Below are positions 42,709-51,108 of a stretch of DNA of 64,000 nucleotides, piece by piece. The translations under genes were made by a program, and so were the position numbers. Position 1 is the stretch's first letter. Every line of letters begins with the position of its first letter. Source of the stretch: Knoellia sp. p5-6-4 (GTDB lineage Bacteria; Actinomycetota; Actinomycetes; Actinomycetales; Dermatophilaceae); NCBI RefSeq assembly GCF_029222705.1, contig NZ_JARGZF010000001.1:1608437-1672436 (forward strand), in the 5' to 3' direction. Below the pieces are notes generated by a model. The model saw nothing but the letters and a program-made list of their open reading frames with translations, was not told where the DNA came from and did not search any database.

Positions 42709-43563
42709 ATGCCCCTGCACCCGGCAGCACCCCAGGACCTCCCCGGGCTCGTCCAGGCCTACGGCCAGACGGTCCAGGCGGTCATCGACCTCGGACGGTC
42801 CTGCTCCGACCGCGACTTCGACAAGCCGACCCTCTACGACGGCTGGACGGTCAAGGACCAGATCTCGCACGTCGTCGGGGTGGAGCAGTGGCTGAGCGGC
42901 TCCCCCCTGCCGCGGGTGCCCGTGCCCGACTACCGCCACCTGCGCACCGAGACCGACCGGACGAGGGAGTCCATGGTCGAGCTGCGGCGTCGGATGATCG
43001 GCGCGAAGGTCGTCGACGAGCTCGAGGGGGTGCTCGCCACCCGCATGGCCCAGCTCGCCGACCCCGACCTGACCCCGGAGTCCGTCACCAAGGGGTCGGC
43101 GGGCCCGGCACCGGTGATGGACGTGCTGCGCGAGCGGATCCTCGACATCTGGACCCACGAGCAGGACATCCGCCAGGCCCTCGGCCGCCCCGGCGACCTC
43201 GACGCCCCCGGTGCGGCCGTGTTCATGGACACCCTGTGCGAGGAGCTGCCGCGCCTGGTGGCCCGGGACGCCGGCATCGAACCCGGCAACGTCGTGATCT
43301 TCGACGTCACCGGGCCGGTGGTGGGGCGCTCGGGGGTGCGCGTCGAGGTCGCAGACGACGGCTCCCCGCTCGGGACGGCCCTGTTCACCGGCACCGTGCA
43401 CGAGCACCCCGAGGACATGCAGGTCACCAGCATCACGCTCTCGACCGACGCGATCACCCGGCGGGCCGCCGGCCGCGGCTCCCTCGCCGACATCCACTAC
43501 ACGGTGCAGGGCGACGAGGACGTCGCACGGCGGGTGCTCCAGGCCCTGCCCATCACCCACTGA
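42709..43563 (+). CDS. maleylpyruvate isomerase family mycothiol-dependent enzyme
   Basis: A 284-residue protein of the DinB-like MDMPI family: LYDGWTVKDQISHVVGVEQWL (His of the metal site), MDVLRERILDIWTHEQDIRQALGRP (second metal-site motif), then a C-terminal SCP2-like beta domain. Family members use mycothiol as cofactor in isomerisation or detoxification; substrate unknown. Leaderless start at ATG 42709, divergent from the CopD-CtaG gene. Confidence 0.82.
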   Translation: MPLHPAAPQDLPGLVQAYGQTVQAVIDLGRSCSDRDFDKPTLYDGWTVKDQISHVVGVEQWLSGSPLPRVPVPDYRHLRTETDRTRESMVELRRRMIGAKVVDELEGVLATRMAQLADPDLTPESVTKGSAGPAPVMDVLRERILDIWTHEQDIRQALGRPGDLDAPGAAVFMDTLCEELPRLVARDAGIEPGNVVIFDVTGPVVGRSGVRVEVADDGSPLGTALFTGTVHEHPEDMQVTSITLSTDAITRRAAGRGSLADIHYTVQGDEDVARRVLQALPITH

Positions 43564-43601
43564 GCCGGGGGCCTGCGGCCCTGCCCCTTCCGGGACACTG
43601 T

Positions 43602-43642
43602 TTGCACGGGACAAGCATCGCGTGATACTTGTATGCCGCAAG
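43602..43642 (+). promoter_or_regulatory. promoter and operator-like repeats of the MarR/MFS operon
   Basis: TTGCAC (43602-43607) and GATACT (43624-43629), 16 bp apart, form a normal promoter. Overlapping it are ACAAG...CTTGT (43611-43615 and 43628-43632) and CTTG...CAAG (43628-43631 and 43639-43642), inverted repeats suited for MarR autoregulation. Confidence 0.5.
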
Positions 43643-43669
43643 CAATCGTTTCCCTCGACGGAGGACCCC

Positions 43670-44170
43670 GTGGCGATCACCATCGATGCCGCCTCCACGT
43701 TCAGCGTGACCATGGTGCGGGTCATCAAGCTCATCAAGGCCATGCGCCAGAACGCCCCAAGCCACCACCCGGGTCTGGACGCCAGTGCCTACCCGCTGCT
43801 GTTCACCATCGCCTCCGGCCCGCGCCGGGTCTCGGAGCTCGCCGACTGCGTGCACTCCGACGTCTCCACGGTCAGCCGGCAGGCCAGCAGCCTCGTGGTC
43901 CTCGGCGTGGCCAGGAAGGTGACCGACCCCGACGACGGCCGCGCGCAGGTCATCACGATCACCCCCGAGGGCGAGGCGCTCCTCGAGGCCATCAAGGCCG
44001 AGCGGTCCCGCTGGTTCCAGTCCCTCCTCGCGGACTGGACCTCCGAGGAGGTCGCCGAGTTCACGGCATACCTCGACCGCTTCGGTGACGCCCTCGAGGC
44101 CTCCCGCACCCGCGCGTCCGTCCGTTCCCAGGGCACCGCCCCCACCACCGACCCCTCCCAGGAGAGCTGA
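43670..44170 (+). CDS. MarR family transcriptional regulator
   Basis: A 166-residue winged-helix regulator: helix 1 with VTMVRVIKLIKAM, recognition region RRVSELADCVHSDVSTVSRQASSLV, wing KVTDPDDGRAQVITITPEGE. GTG 43670 has GGAGG upstream. Its stop overlaps the start of the DHA2 exporter (TGATG), so it is the classic MarR-pump pair: repressor of its own operon, released by an exported compound. The inverted repeats in the promoter are its probable sites. Confidence 0.88.
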   Translation: MAITIDAASTFSVTMVRVIKLIKAMRQNAPSHHPGLDASAYPLLFTIASGPRRVSELADCVHSDVSTVSRQASSLVVLGVARKVTDPDDGRAQVITITPEGEALLEAIKAERSRWFQSLLADWTSEEVAEFTAYLDRFGDALEASRTRASVRSQGTAPTTDPSQES

Positions 44171-45852
44171 TGGCTGCCGCCGTCGACCGTCCCGCCCAGC
44201 CGCTCACCCACAAGCAGATCGTGACCATCCTCATCGGGCTGATGACGGGGATGTTCCTCGCCGCCCTCGACCAGACCATCGTCGCCACGGCGATCCGCAC
44301 CATCGCCGACGACCTCAAGGGCCTCGACGAGCAGGCCTGGGCGACGACCGCCTACCTGATCACCTCGACCATCGTCACCCCGCTCTACGGCAAGCTCTCC
44401 GACATCTACGGCCGAAAGCCGTTCTTCATCACCGCCATCACGATCTTCGTCATCGGGTCGGTTCTGTGCACCCTCGCCGACTCCATGGCCCAGCTCGCCG
44501 CCTACCGCGCGGTGCAGGGCCTCGGCGCCGGCGGCCTCTTCTCGCTGGCGCTGGCGATCATCGGCGACATCGTGCCGCCGCGGGAGCGGGCGAAGTACCA
44601 GGGCTACTTCCTGGCTGTCTTCGGCACCTCCAGCGTGCTCGGCCCGGTCATCGGCGGCTTCTTCGCCGGCACCGAGACCATCATGGGCATCGACGGCTGG
44701 CGCTGGGTCTTCCTCGTCAACGTGCCGATCGGCCTCGTCGCGCTCCTGGTGGTCTCCAAGACCCTGCACCTGCACCACACCCGGCTCGACCACCGCATCG
44801 ACTGGTGGGGGGCCGCCACGCTGTCGGCCGCGCTCGTGCCGCTGCTGCTCGTGCTCGAGCAGGGCCGCGAGTGGGGGTGGACCTCGCCGGCGTCGCTGAC
44901 CTGCTTCGGCATCGGCTTCGCGGCTGCCGTCGCGTTCTTCCTCATCGAGCGGGCCATGGGTGAGGAGGCCATCCTCCCGCTGGCCCTCTTCCGCAACAGG
45001 ACCGTGGGCGTCTCGTCGGTGGCCTCGGTGCTGATCGGCGTCGCCATGTTCGGCGGCCTCGCGTCGCTGCCGCTCTACCTGCAGATCGTCAAGGGCGCGA
45101 GCCCCACCGAGGCGGGCCTGCTCCTGCTGCCGATGACGCTCGGCATCATGGCCGGTTCGATCGGCTCCGGTGTCGCCATCTCCAGGACCGGCCACTACCG
45201 CCACTTCCCGGTGACCGGTGCCGCGCTGCTCACGGTGGCACTGTTCGTCTTCCACTACGTCGGGGCCGACACCCCGCTGTGGCAGACGATGATCGTGATG
45301 GTCTTCTTCGGCATCGGCCTCGGCTTCAACTTCCAGCCGCTGACCCTCGCCGTGCAGAACGCCGTCAAGCCCCAGCAGATCGGCGTCGCCACGTCGACGG
45401 CCACCTTCACCCGTCAGATCGGCGGCACCATCGGCACGGCCGTCTTCCTGTCGATCCTCTTCTCGACCGTGCCGGGCAACATCACCACCGCCCTCGAGGA
45501 GACCGCCCCCACACCGCAGTTCCAGGCGGCGCTGCGCGACCCGGCCAACGCCGACTTCGCCCAGCAGTTCGCCCAGGCCCAGCAGAGCGGCGAGGCGGCC
45601 TCGGCCAGCGGGGTGCTCAAGGACAGCTCGTTCCTCAACGACCTCGACGAGCGGTTGGCCCAGCCCTTCCTCGAGGGGTTCTCCGACTCCATGGACCTCG
45701 TGTTCCTCGTCGGGTCCGGGGTCATGGTGTTCGGGTTCCTCGTGCTGCTCCTGCTGCCGCACGTCGAGCTGCGGTCGGGCTCGGCCTACTCCGAGCGCGG
45801 CAGGACCGACGCGGAGGCGGCCGCGGCCGCCCCGCCGGCGGTCGGCCACTGA
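44170..45852 (+). CDS. MFS multidrug exporter (DHA2/EmrB-QacA family)
   Basis: A 560-residue, about 14-helix drug:proton antiporter. Motif A-type GKLSDIYGRKPFF, the DQTIVATAIRTIADDL first helix and AYRAVQGLGAGGLFSLALAI are typical of the DHA2 family. Translationally coupled to the MarR gene (1-nt overlap) and probably induced by its substrate. A perfect 18-bp hairpin follows. Confidence 0.92.
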   Translation: MAAAVDRPAQPLTHKQIVTILIGLMTGMFLAALDQTIVATAIRTIADDLKGLDEQAWATTAYLITSTIVTPLYGKLSDIYGRKPFFITAITIFVIGSVLCTLADSMAQLAAYRAVQGLGAGGLFSLALAIIGDIVPPRERAKYQGYFLAVFGTSSVLGPVIGGFFAGTETIMGIDGWRWVFLVNVPIGLVALLVVSKTLHLHHTRLDHRIDWWGAATLSAALVPLLLVLEQGREWGWTSPASLTCFGIGFAAAVAFFLIERAMGEEAILPLALFRNRTVGVSSVASVLIGVAMFGGLASLPLYLQIVKGASPTEAGLLLLPMTLGIMAGSIGSGVAISRTGHYRHFPVTGAALLTVALFVFHYVGADTPLWQTMIVMVFFGIGLGFNFQPLTLAVQNAVKPQQIGVATSTATFTRQIGGTIGTAVFLSILFSTVPGNITTALEETAPTPQFQAALRDPANADFAQQFAQAQQSGEAASASGVLKDSSFLNDLDERLAQPFLEGFSDSMDLVFLVGSGVMVFGFLVLLLLPHVELRSGSAYSERGRTDAEAAAAAPPAVGH

Positions 45853-45874
45853 CCCGACCCCGCACAGCACGGAC

Positions 45875-45913
45875 GAGGGGTATGCCGCGTGGTCACCACG
45901 CGGCATACCCCTC
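45875..45913. terminator. bidirectional terminator containing inverted GTATGCCG copies
   Basis: Perfect 18-bp stem (45875-45892 and 45896-45913) with loop TCA between the convergent exporter and MHS transporter genes. Each arm holds one GTATGCCG (GTATGCC at 45880, GGCATAC at 45902). Confidence 0.85.
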
Positions 45914-45928
45914 CTGTCTCTCTCCGGG

Positions 45929-47230
45929 TCAGCGCGTGACGAACCGCGAACGGGCCACGAACAGCCCGCCCAGCGACAGCAGCGCGATCGCGATGTAGTA
46001 CACGCTCGGCGAGAGCAGTGACCCGGTCCTGTCGATGAGCCACGTCAGCACGAGCGGGGCGAAGCCGCCGAACAGGGTGACGCCGAGGTTGTAGGAGACG
46101 GACAGCCCCGTGGTGCGGATGGCGGTCGGGAACAGCTCCGACAGCAGCGCCGGCAGCGGGCCGAAGTAGAGCGCCATGATGACGCCGAGGACGACCTCGA
46201 CCACCGTCAGGCCCCACACGGTCGGGTTGGCGACGAGAAGGGCGAACATCGGCCAGGCCAGCACGACCGCCGCGATGCTGGCCGCCCGCATGATGACGAC
46301 AGGGCCGACCCGGTCGGCCAGCGCGCCCACGTAGGGGACGCCGCAGAGGGTGACGAGGCCGCTGATGATGCCGCCGAGGTAGCCCGCGTAGGCCGGCAGC
46401 TCGAGGCTCTTCACCGCGAACGTCGGCATGTAGAGGATCAGGTAGACCGAGATGGTCGCCAGCCCGACACACGCGGCGCCGGTGAGCACCCGCGAGGTGT
46501 TGTGTCCGATGGTCGACCACAGCGGCGACTTCACCGTCTCGGCCTCGGTGAACTCGGGGGTCTCGCTCATGCGCGAGCGGATGTAGAGCCCCACCGGGCC
46601 GATGAGCATGCCGAAGATGAACGGCACCCGCCAGCCCCACGACTCCAGCTGCTCGGTGGTCAGCCAGGTGTTGAGGCCGTAGCCGAACAGCGACGCGAGG
46701 AACATCGAGGCGCCCTGGGTCGCGACCTGCCACGAGGCGTAGAACGCCTTGCGGTCGGGCGCGTGCTCGATGAGGAACGCCGTGGCGGTGCCGAACTCGC
46801 CGCCGGCGGAGAAGCCCTGGAGCAGACGTGAGAGCAGGATGAGCAGGCCGGCCGCGCTGCCGATGGTCGCCGCGGTCGGGGCGAAGGCCATGATCGCGGT
46901 GCCGACCATCATGATGCCGATGGTCATGGTGAGGGCCGCCTTGCGACCGGCCCGGTCGCCGTAGGAGCCGAGCACCATCGCACCGAGCGGCCGCACGAGG
47001 TAGGACACCCCGAAGGCGCCGAAGGTGTAGAGCAGCGCGGTCACGCCCGTGGTCTCGGGGAAGAACAGCTTGCTGATGACCACCGCGAAGGACGCGTAGA
47101 CGATGATGTCGAACCACTCGAGCGCGTTGCCGATCGAGGCGGCCACCACCGCCTTCGTCGCGGCCCGGCGTTGCTCGTCGGTGGTGGCGGCTGGTGCCGC
47201 CTGGGTGCGGGTGGTGTCCGGGGCGCTCAT
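45929..47230 (-). CDS. MFS transporter of the metabolite:H+ symporter (MHS) family
   Basis: A 433-residue, 12-helix importer: SIGNALEWFDIIVYASFA N-terminus, SYGDRAGRKAALTMTI (motif A), LLQGFSAGGEFGTATAFL and LPALLSELFPTAIRTTGLS are MHS features (ProP, KgtP, ShiA). It takes up an organic acid or amino acid derivative. ATG 47230 overlaps the stop of the ArgE-like gene by 4 nt, so transporter and deacylase are expressed together; an N-acyl amino acid is a reasonable substrate guess. Confidence 0.9.
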   Translation of the reverse strand: MSAPDTTRTQAAPAATTDEQRRAATKAVVAASIGNALEWFDIIVYASFAVVISKLFFPETTGVTALLYTFGAFGVSYLVRPLGAMVLGSYGDRAGRKAALTMTIGIMMVGTAIMAFAPTAATIGSAAGLLILLSRLLQGFSAGGEFGTATAFLIEHAPDRKAFYASWQVATQGASMFLASLFGYGLNTWLTTEQLESWGWRVPFIFGMLIGPVGLYIRSRMSETPEFTEAETVKSPLWSTIGHNTSRVLTGAACVGLATISVYLILYMPTFAVKSLELPAYAGYLGGIISGLVTLCGVPYVGALADRVGPVVIMRAASIAAVVLAWPMFALLVANPTVWGLTVVEVVLGVIMALYFGPLPALLSELFPTAIRTTGLSVSYNLGVTLFGGFAPLVLTWLIDRTGSLLSPSVYYIAIALLSLGGLFVARSRFVTR

Positions 47231-48438
47231 CGGTTCTCCTGGTTGGTGAGGTGCTGCGTGGTGAGGTGCTTCAGCAGGGTGGTCAGGAACTGCTCGCAGG
47301 CCTCGACCTGCGCGAGCTCGACGTACTCGTCGGGCGAGTGGGCCTGCGCGATGTCGCCCGGGCCGCAGACGACCGTGGGGATGCCGACGGCGTCGAAAAG
47401 GCCCGCCTCGGTGCCGTAGGTGACCTTGTCGGTCGAGGGCACGCCGCCCAGCTCGGCGGCCAGCTCGACGGCGGGTGAGTCGGCGGGGGTGTCGAGCCCG
47501 GGCACCAGGGCGACCGGCGTCAGGTCGACGCGGGCGGCGCGGTCCTCGGCCTGCATCTCCTCCTCGAGCTCGCGGACGTGGCGCTCGATGCCGGCCAGGA
47601 TCTCGGCCGGGTCGTCGGCGCCGACGGTGCGGAACTCGAACTGCACGTGGCACCGGTCGGCCACCGTGTTGCCGGCGATCCCGCCCTGCACGACGTTGAC
47701 GCTGGCCGTGGTGTGCGGCACGACGTAGGCCTCGTCGAAGGGGCCCTCCGCCCGACGCTGGTCGGCGATGCCGCGGATGAAGGAGATCGCGCGGGCGGCG
47801 TACTCGACCGCGTTGACACCCTGCGGTGTCAACGAGGAGTGGGCGGCCTTGCCGTGGAAGGCGAGGTCGATGAGGTTGATCGACTTGTGGGCCGCGATGA
47901 CGCGCATGCTGGTCGGCTCACCGACGATGCACGCCCGGGGCAGCACGCCGCCCTCGGCCTCGGCGCGGGCCCGAAAGTGCTCGGCGATGTCGACCGCGCC
48001 GAGGCAGCCGACCTCCTCGTCGTAGCTGAGCGCGAGGTGCACCGGCTCGCTCAGCTCCGCCTCGGTCAGCTGCGGCAGCATCGCCAGCACCACGCCGATG
48101 AAGCTCTTCATGTCGGCCGTCCCGCGGCCGTAGAGCCGGCCGTCACGCACCTCGGGCGCGAACGGCTGTGAGCTCCAGTCCTGCCCGTCTACCGGCACCA
48201 CGTCGGTGTGACCCGACAGCACGATGCCGCCGGAGGTGCTCCCGTCGCGGGCGGGGATGGTGGCGACCAGGTTGGCCTTGCTGCCGTCGGCGTTCGGCAG
48301 GCGGGTCGAGCCGATGCCGAGCCGCTTCAGCTCGGCCTCGACCACCTCGATGAGGCCGAGGTTGGAGTCGCGGCTGGTGGTGTCGAGTCCGACGAGGAGG
48401 GTGGTCCACTCGAGGGACGATCGGGGCGATTCGGACAT
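47227..48438 (-). CDS. argE: M20 family metallohydrolase, acetylornithine deacetylase-like
   Basis: A 403-residue zinc enzyme. Metal-site motifs: LSGHTDVVPVDG, YGRGTADMKSF, SYDEEVGCLG (catalytic Glu-Glu) and CIVGEPTSM; the dimerisation domain starts at HKSINLIDLAFHGKAAHSS. The pattern follows ArgE, which releases ornithine from N-acetylornithine, but coupling to an MHS importer rather than to arg genes suggests a catabolic deacylase. ATG 48438 has GTGGGGGA just upstream. Confidence 0.8.
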   Translation of the reverse strand: MSESPRSSLEWTTLLVGLDTTSRDSNLGLIEVVEAELKRLGIGSTRLPNADGSKANLVATIPARDGSTSGGIVLSGHTDVVPVDGQDWSSQPFAPEVRDGRLYGRGTADMKSFIGVVLAMLPQLTEAELSEPVHLALSYDEEVGCLGAVDIAEHFRARAEAEGGVLPRACIVGEPTSMRVIAAHKSINLIDLAFHGKAAHSSLTPQGVNAVEYAARAISFIRGIADQRRAEGPFDEAYVVPHTTASVNVVQGGIAGNTVADRCHVQFEFRTVGADDPAEILAGIERHVRELEEEMQAEDRAARVDLTPVALVPGLDTPADSPAVELAAELGGVPSTDKVTYGTEAGLFDAVGIPTVVCGPGDIAQAHSPDEYVELAQVEACEQFLTTLLKHLTTQHLTNQENR

Positions 48439-48489
48439 TCCCCCACGCTCGGCGCTACCGGGAGGTACCGCAACCCGGTCTCACAACGC

Positions 48490-48537
48490 GGTTCGGGGTG
48501 TCGCCGCGCGCAGTTGCGCGCGGCGACACCCCGAACC
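48490..48537 (-). terminator. terminator of the 2-oxoacid dehydrogenase operon
   Basis: Very long perfect inverted repeat (arms 48490-48512 and 48515-48537, about 22 paired bases), 17 bp after the E2 stop codon. Confidence 0.8.
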
Positions 48538-48554
48538 AGCGGAGGGAAGAGGCC

Positions 48555-50114
48555 TCAGCCCCAGACGAGGCCGCGGGCCGGGTCCTCCATCACCTTCGCG
48601 ACGTCGGCGAGGAACTTGCTGCCGAGCTCGCCGTCGATGAGCCGGTGGTCGAAGCTCAGCGCCAGGCGGGTCACCCAGCGGGGCTCGATCGACTCGGTGC
48701 CGTCGGCTGCGGTGACCACCCACGGCTCGCGGCGGATGGCTCCGAACGCCATGATCGCCGACTCGCCCGGGTTGATGATCGGCGTGCCCAGGTCGACGCC
48801 GAAGACGCCGACGTTGGTGATGGTGATCGTCCCGCCCGACATGTCCGCCGGCTGGGTGCGACCCTCGCGCGCGGTCGAGGTCAGCGCGCCGATGGCGTCG
48901 GCGAGCTGCCGCATCGACATCTGGTCGGCGTCCTTGACGTTGGGCACGATCAGCCCGCGCGGGGTGGCCGCGGCGATGCCGAGGTTCACGTAGTTCTTCA
49001 CCACGATCTCGCCAGCGGCCTCGTCCCACGTGGCGTTGATCTCGGGGTTGCGCCGGATCGCCACGCACATCGCCTTGGCCAGCACCAGCAGCGGCGTGAC
49101 CTTGACGTCCTTGAACTCGCGGTCTGATCTCAGCCGCTCGACGAGCTCCATCGTCGCCGTGGCGTCGACGGTGATCCACTCGGTGACGTGCGGCGCCGTG
49201 AACGCGGAGTCGACCATGGCCTGGGCCATCATCTTGCGCACGCCCTTGATGGGGAGGCGCTGCTCGCGCTCGCCCGAGCGGGCGAAGACCGGTGCCGTGT
49301 ATGCCGCGGCCTCACCGGCCGCTGCCGGGGCGCCGGCCGCTGCGGGCGCCTGCGCTGCCTGGGCACCTGCCGCACCACCGGCCGCGTGGGCCTCGACGTC
49401 GGCGCGGGTGATGATGCCTCCCTCGCCCGAGCCGCGGACGCTGGCGAGGTCGATGCCGAGGTCCTTGGCGTACTTGCGAACCGGCGGCTTGGCCAGCGCG
49501 CGGGCGCCACCCTCATGGGCGGCCGGGGCGGCCGGCTGGGCCGGGGCGGCCGGGGCGACCGTCTGCTCAGCGGGGAACGGCGACTGCGAGCGGGCAGCGA
49601 CGCCACCCGCGGGGGCGCCACCTGCCGGAGCCGCGCTCTGCTTGCGGGGGCGACGCTTGGCCTCGGTCTGCTTCACGCCGTAGCCGACGAGGACGGCCGT
49701 GCGACCGGTCGACGTCGTGCCGCCGATCTTGCCCTCCTCGATCTCCTCCTCGGCCTCGGCAGCAGCAGCCGCCGCAGCCATCTTCGGGGCCGGACTGCCC
49801 TCGATGCCGGGCTCGACCGCACCGGCGGCCGGGGCCTCCTGCACCGTGGTCGGCGCGCCCGCGCCGGCGCCGCCGGCGGTGTCGACGGCGATGATCGGCG
49901 TGCCGACCTCGACCGTCTGGCCCTCGGGCACGAGCAGCTCGGTCACGGTGCCGGCGAAGGGCACCGGCAGCTCGACGAGCGACTTGGCGGTCTCGATCTC
50001 GACGACGATGTCGTTGACCTTGACGGTGTCGCCGGCCTTGACCTTCCACGTGACGATCTCGGCCTCGGTCAGGCCCTCACCCGGGTCGGGGAGGTTGAAC
50101 TCCTTGACTGCCAT
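48555..50114 (-). CDS. 2-oxoacid dehydrogenase E2 component (dihydrolipoamide acyltransferase)
   Basis: A 519-residue core subunit. One lipoyl domain (about 3-78, lipoylated Lys44 in ETAKS), long Ala/Pro/Gly-rich linkers, a peripheral-subunit-binding domain (VRKYAKDLGIDLASVRGSG) and the acyltransferase domain (about 285-519) with His490 and Asp494 in DHRLIDG. Third gene of an E1 alpha-E1 beta-E2 operon with no E3 gene in the window. Either branched-chain 2-oxoacid or pyruvate could be the substrate; the nearby Pat and paa genes favour amino-acid catabolism. Confidence 0.92.
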   Translation of the reverse strand: MAVKEFNLPDPGEGLTEAEIVTWKVKAGDTVKVNDIVVEIETAKSLVELPVPFAGTVTELLVPEGQTVEVGTPIIAVDTAGGAGAGAPTTVQEAPAAGAVEPGIEGSPAPKMAAAAAAAEAEEEIEEGKIGGTTSTGRTAVLVGYGVKQTEAKRRPRKQSAAPAGGAPAGGVAARSQSPFPAEQTVAPAAPAQPAAPAAHEGGARALAKPPVRKYAKDLGIDLASVRGSGEGGIITRADVEAHAAGGAAGAQAAQAPAAAGAPAAAGEAAAYTAPVFARSGEREQRLPIKGVRKMMAQAMVDSAFTAPHVTEWITVDATATMELVERLRSDREFKDVKVTPLLVLAKAMCVAIRRNPEINATWDEAAGEIVVKNYVNLGIAAATPRGLIVPNVKDADQMSMRQLADAIGALTSTAREGRTQPADMSGGTITITNVGVFGVDLGTPIINPGESAIMAFGAIRREPWVVTAADGTESIEPRWVTRLALSFDHRLIDGELGSKFLADVAKVMEDPARGLVWG

Positions 50115-50133
50115 GGGTCTTCGCGTCCCTCTC

Positions 50134-51108
50134 TCAGTAGGCCAGCGAGCGGTCGACGGCGTCGAGCACCCGGTCGAGGTCGGGGAGGAACTCCTCCTCG
50201 AGCTTGCTCGGCGGGTAGGGGAGGTTGTAGCCGCCGACCCGGAGCACCGGGGCCTCGAGGTGGTAGAAGCACTGCTGCGTGATCGACGCGGCGACCTCGG
50301 CGCCGAGGCCGAGGAAGGTCGACGCCTCGTGCACGACCACCATGCGACCGGTCTTCCTGACCGACGAGGTGAGCACGTCCATGTCGAGCGGGCTCAGCGA
50401 GCGCAGGTCGATCACCTCGAGGCTCTTGCCCTCGGCCTCGGCCGCCTCGGCGGCCTGCAGGCAGGTCTTGACCATGGGGCCGTAGGCGACCAGCGTCGCA
50501 TCGGTGCCCTCGCGGCATACCTGCGCCTTGAACAGCTCGCGGGGAGCGGCGGTCTCGTCGACCTCACCCTTGTCCCAGTAGCGGCGCTTGGGCTCGTAGA
50601 AGAGCACCGGGTCGTCGGTCTCGATGGCCTGCTGGATCATCCAGTAGGCGTCCTCGGCGTTGGAGCAGCAGACGACCTTCAGGCCCGCGGTGTGGGCGAA
50701 GTAGGCCTCGTTGGACTCGCTGTGGTGCTCGACCGCGCCGATGCCGCCGCCGACGGGGATGCGGATGACCATCGGCAGCTTGACCTTGCCGAGCGAGCGC
50801 GCCCGCATCTTGGCGACCTGGCTGACGATGTGGTCGAACGCCGGGTAGATGAAGCCGTCGAACTGGATCTCCACGACCGGGCGGTAGCCGCGCAGCGCCA
50901 TGCCGATCGCGGTGCCGACGATGCCGGCCTCTGCGAGCGGGGTGTCGATGACGCGGTCCTCGCCGAAGTCCTTCTGCAGGCCGTCGGTGACGCGGAAGAC
51001 ACCGCCGAGCTTGCCGATGTCCTCACCCATGAGGACGACGCGCGAGTCCTTCTCCATGGCCACGCGCAGGCCGTTGTTGATGCCCTTGGCGATCGTCATG
51101 GTGGTCAT
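50134..51108 (-). CDS. 2-oxoacid dehydrogenase E1 component, beta subunit
   Basis: A 324-residue transketolase-like subunit: VVLMGEDIGKLGGVFRVTDGL, DTPLAEAGIVGTAIGMALRG, FDHIVSQVAKMR and the C-terminal VGGYNLPYPPSKLEEEFLP. It binds the thiamine diphosphate cofactor at the interface with E1 alpha. ATG 51108 overlaps the E1 alpha stop by one base (TGATG); E2 follows after 19 nt. Confidence 0.93.
   Translation of the reverse strand: MTTMTIAKGINNGLRVAMEKDSRVVLMGEDIGKLGGVFRVTDGLQKDFGEDRVIDTPLAEAGIVGTAIGMALRGYRPVVEIQFDGFIYPAFDHIVSQVAKMRARSLGKVKLPMVIRIPVGGGIGAVEHHSESNEAYFAHTAGLKVVCCSNAEDAYWMIQQAIETDDPVLFYEPKRRYWDKGEVDETAAPRELFKAQVCREGTDATLVAYGPMVKTCLQAAEAAEAEGKSLEVIDLRSLSPLDMDVLTSSVRKTGRMVVVHEASTFLGLGAEVAASITQQCFYHLEAPVLRVGGYNLPYPPSKLEEEFLPDLDRVLDAVDRSLAY

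Noticed and set aside
48490-48537. Very long palindrome considered as an insertion-element end or origin
   Set aside because: It lies 17 bp after the E2 stop codon, is a single perfect hairpin with a tiny loop, and fits a terminator.
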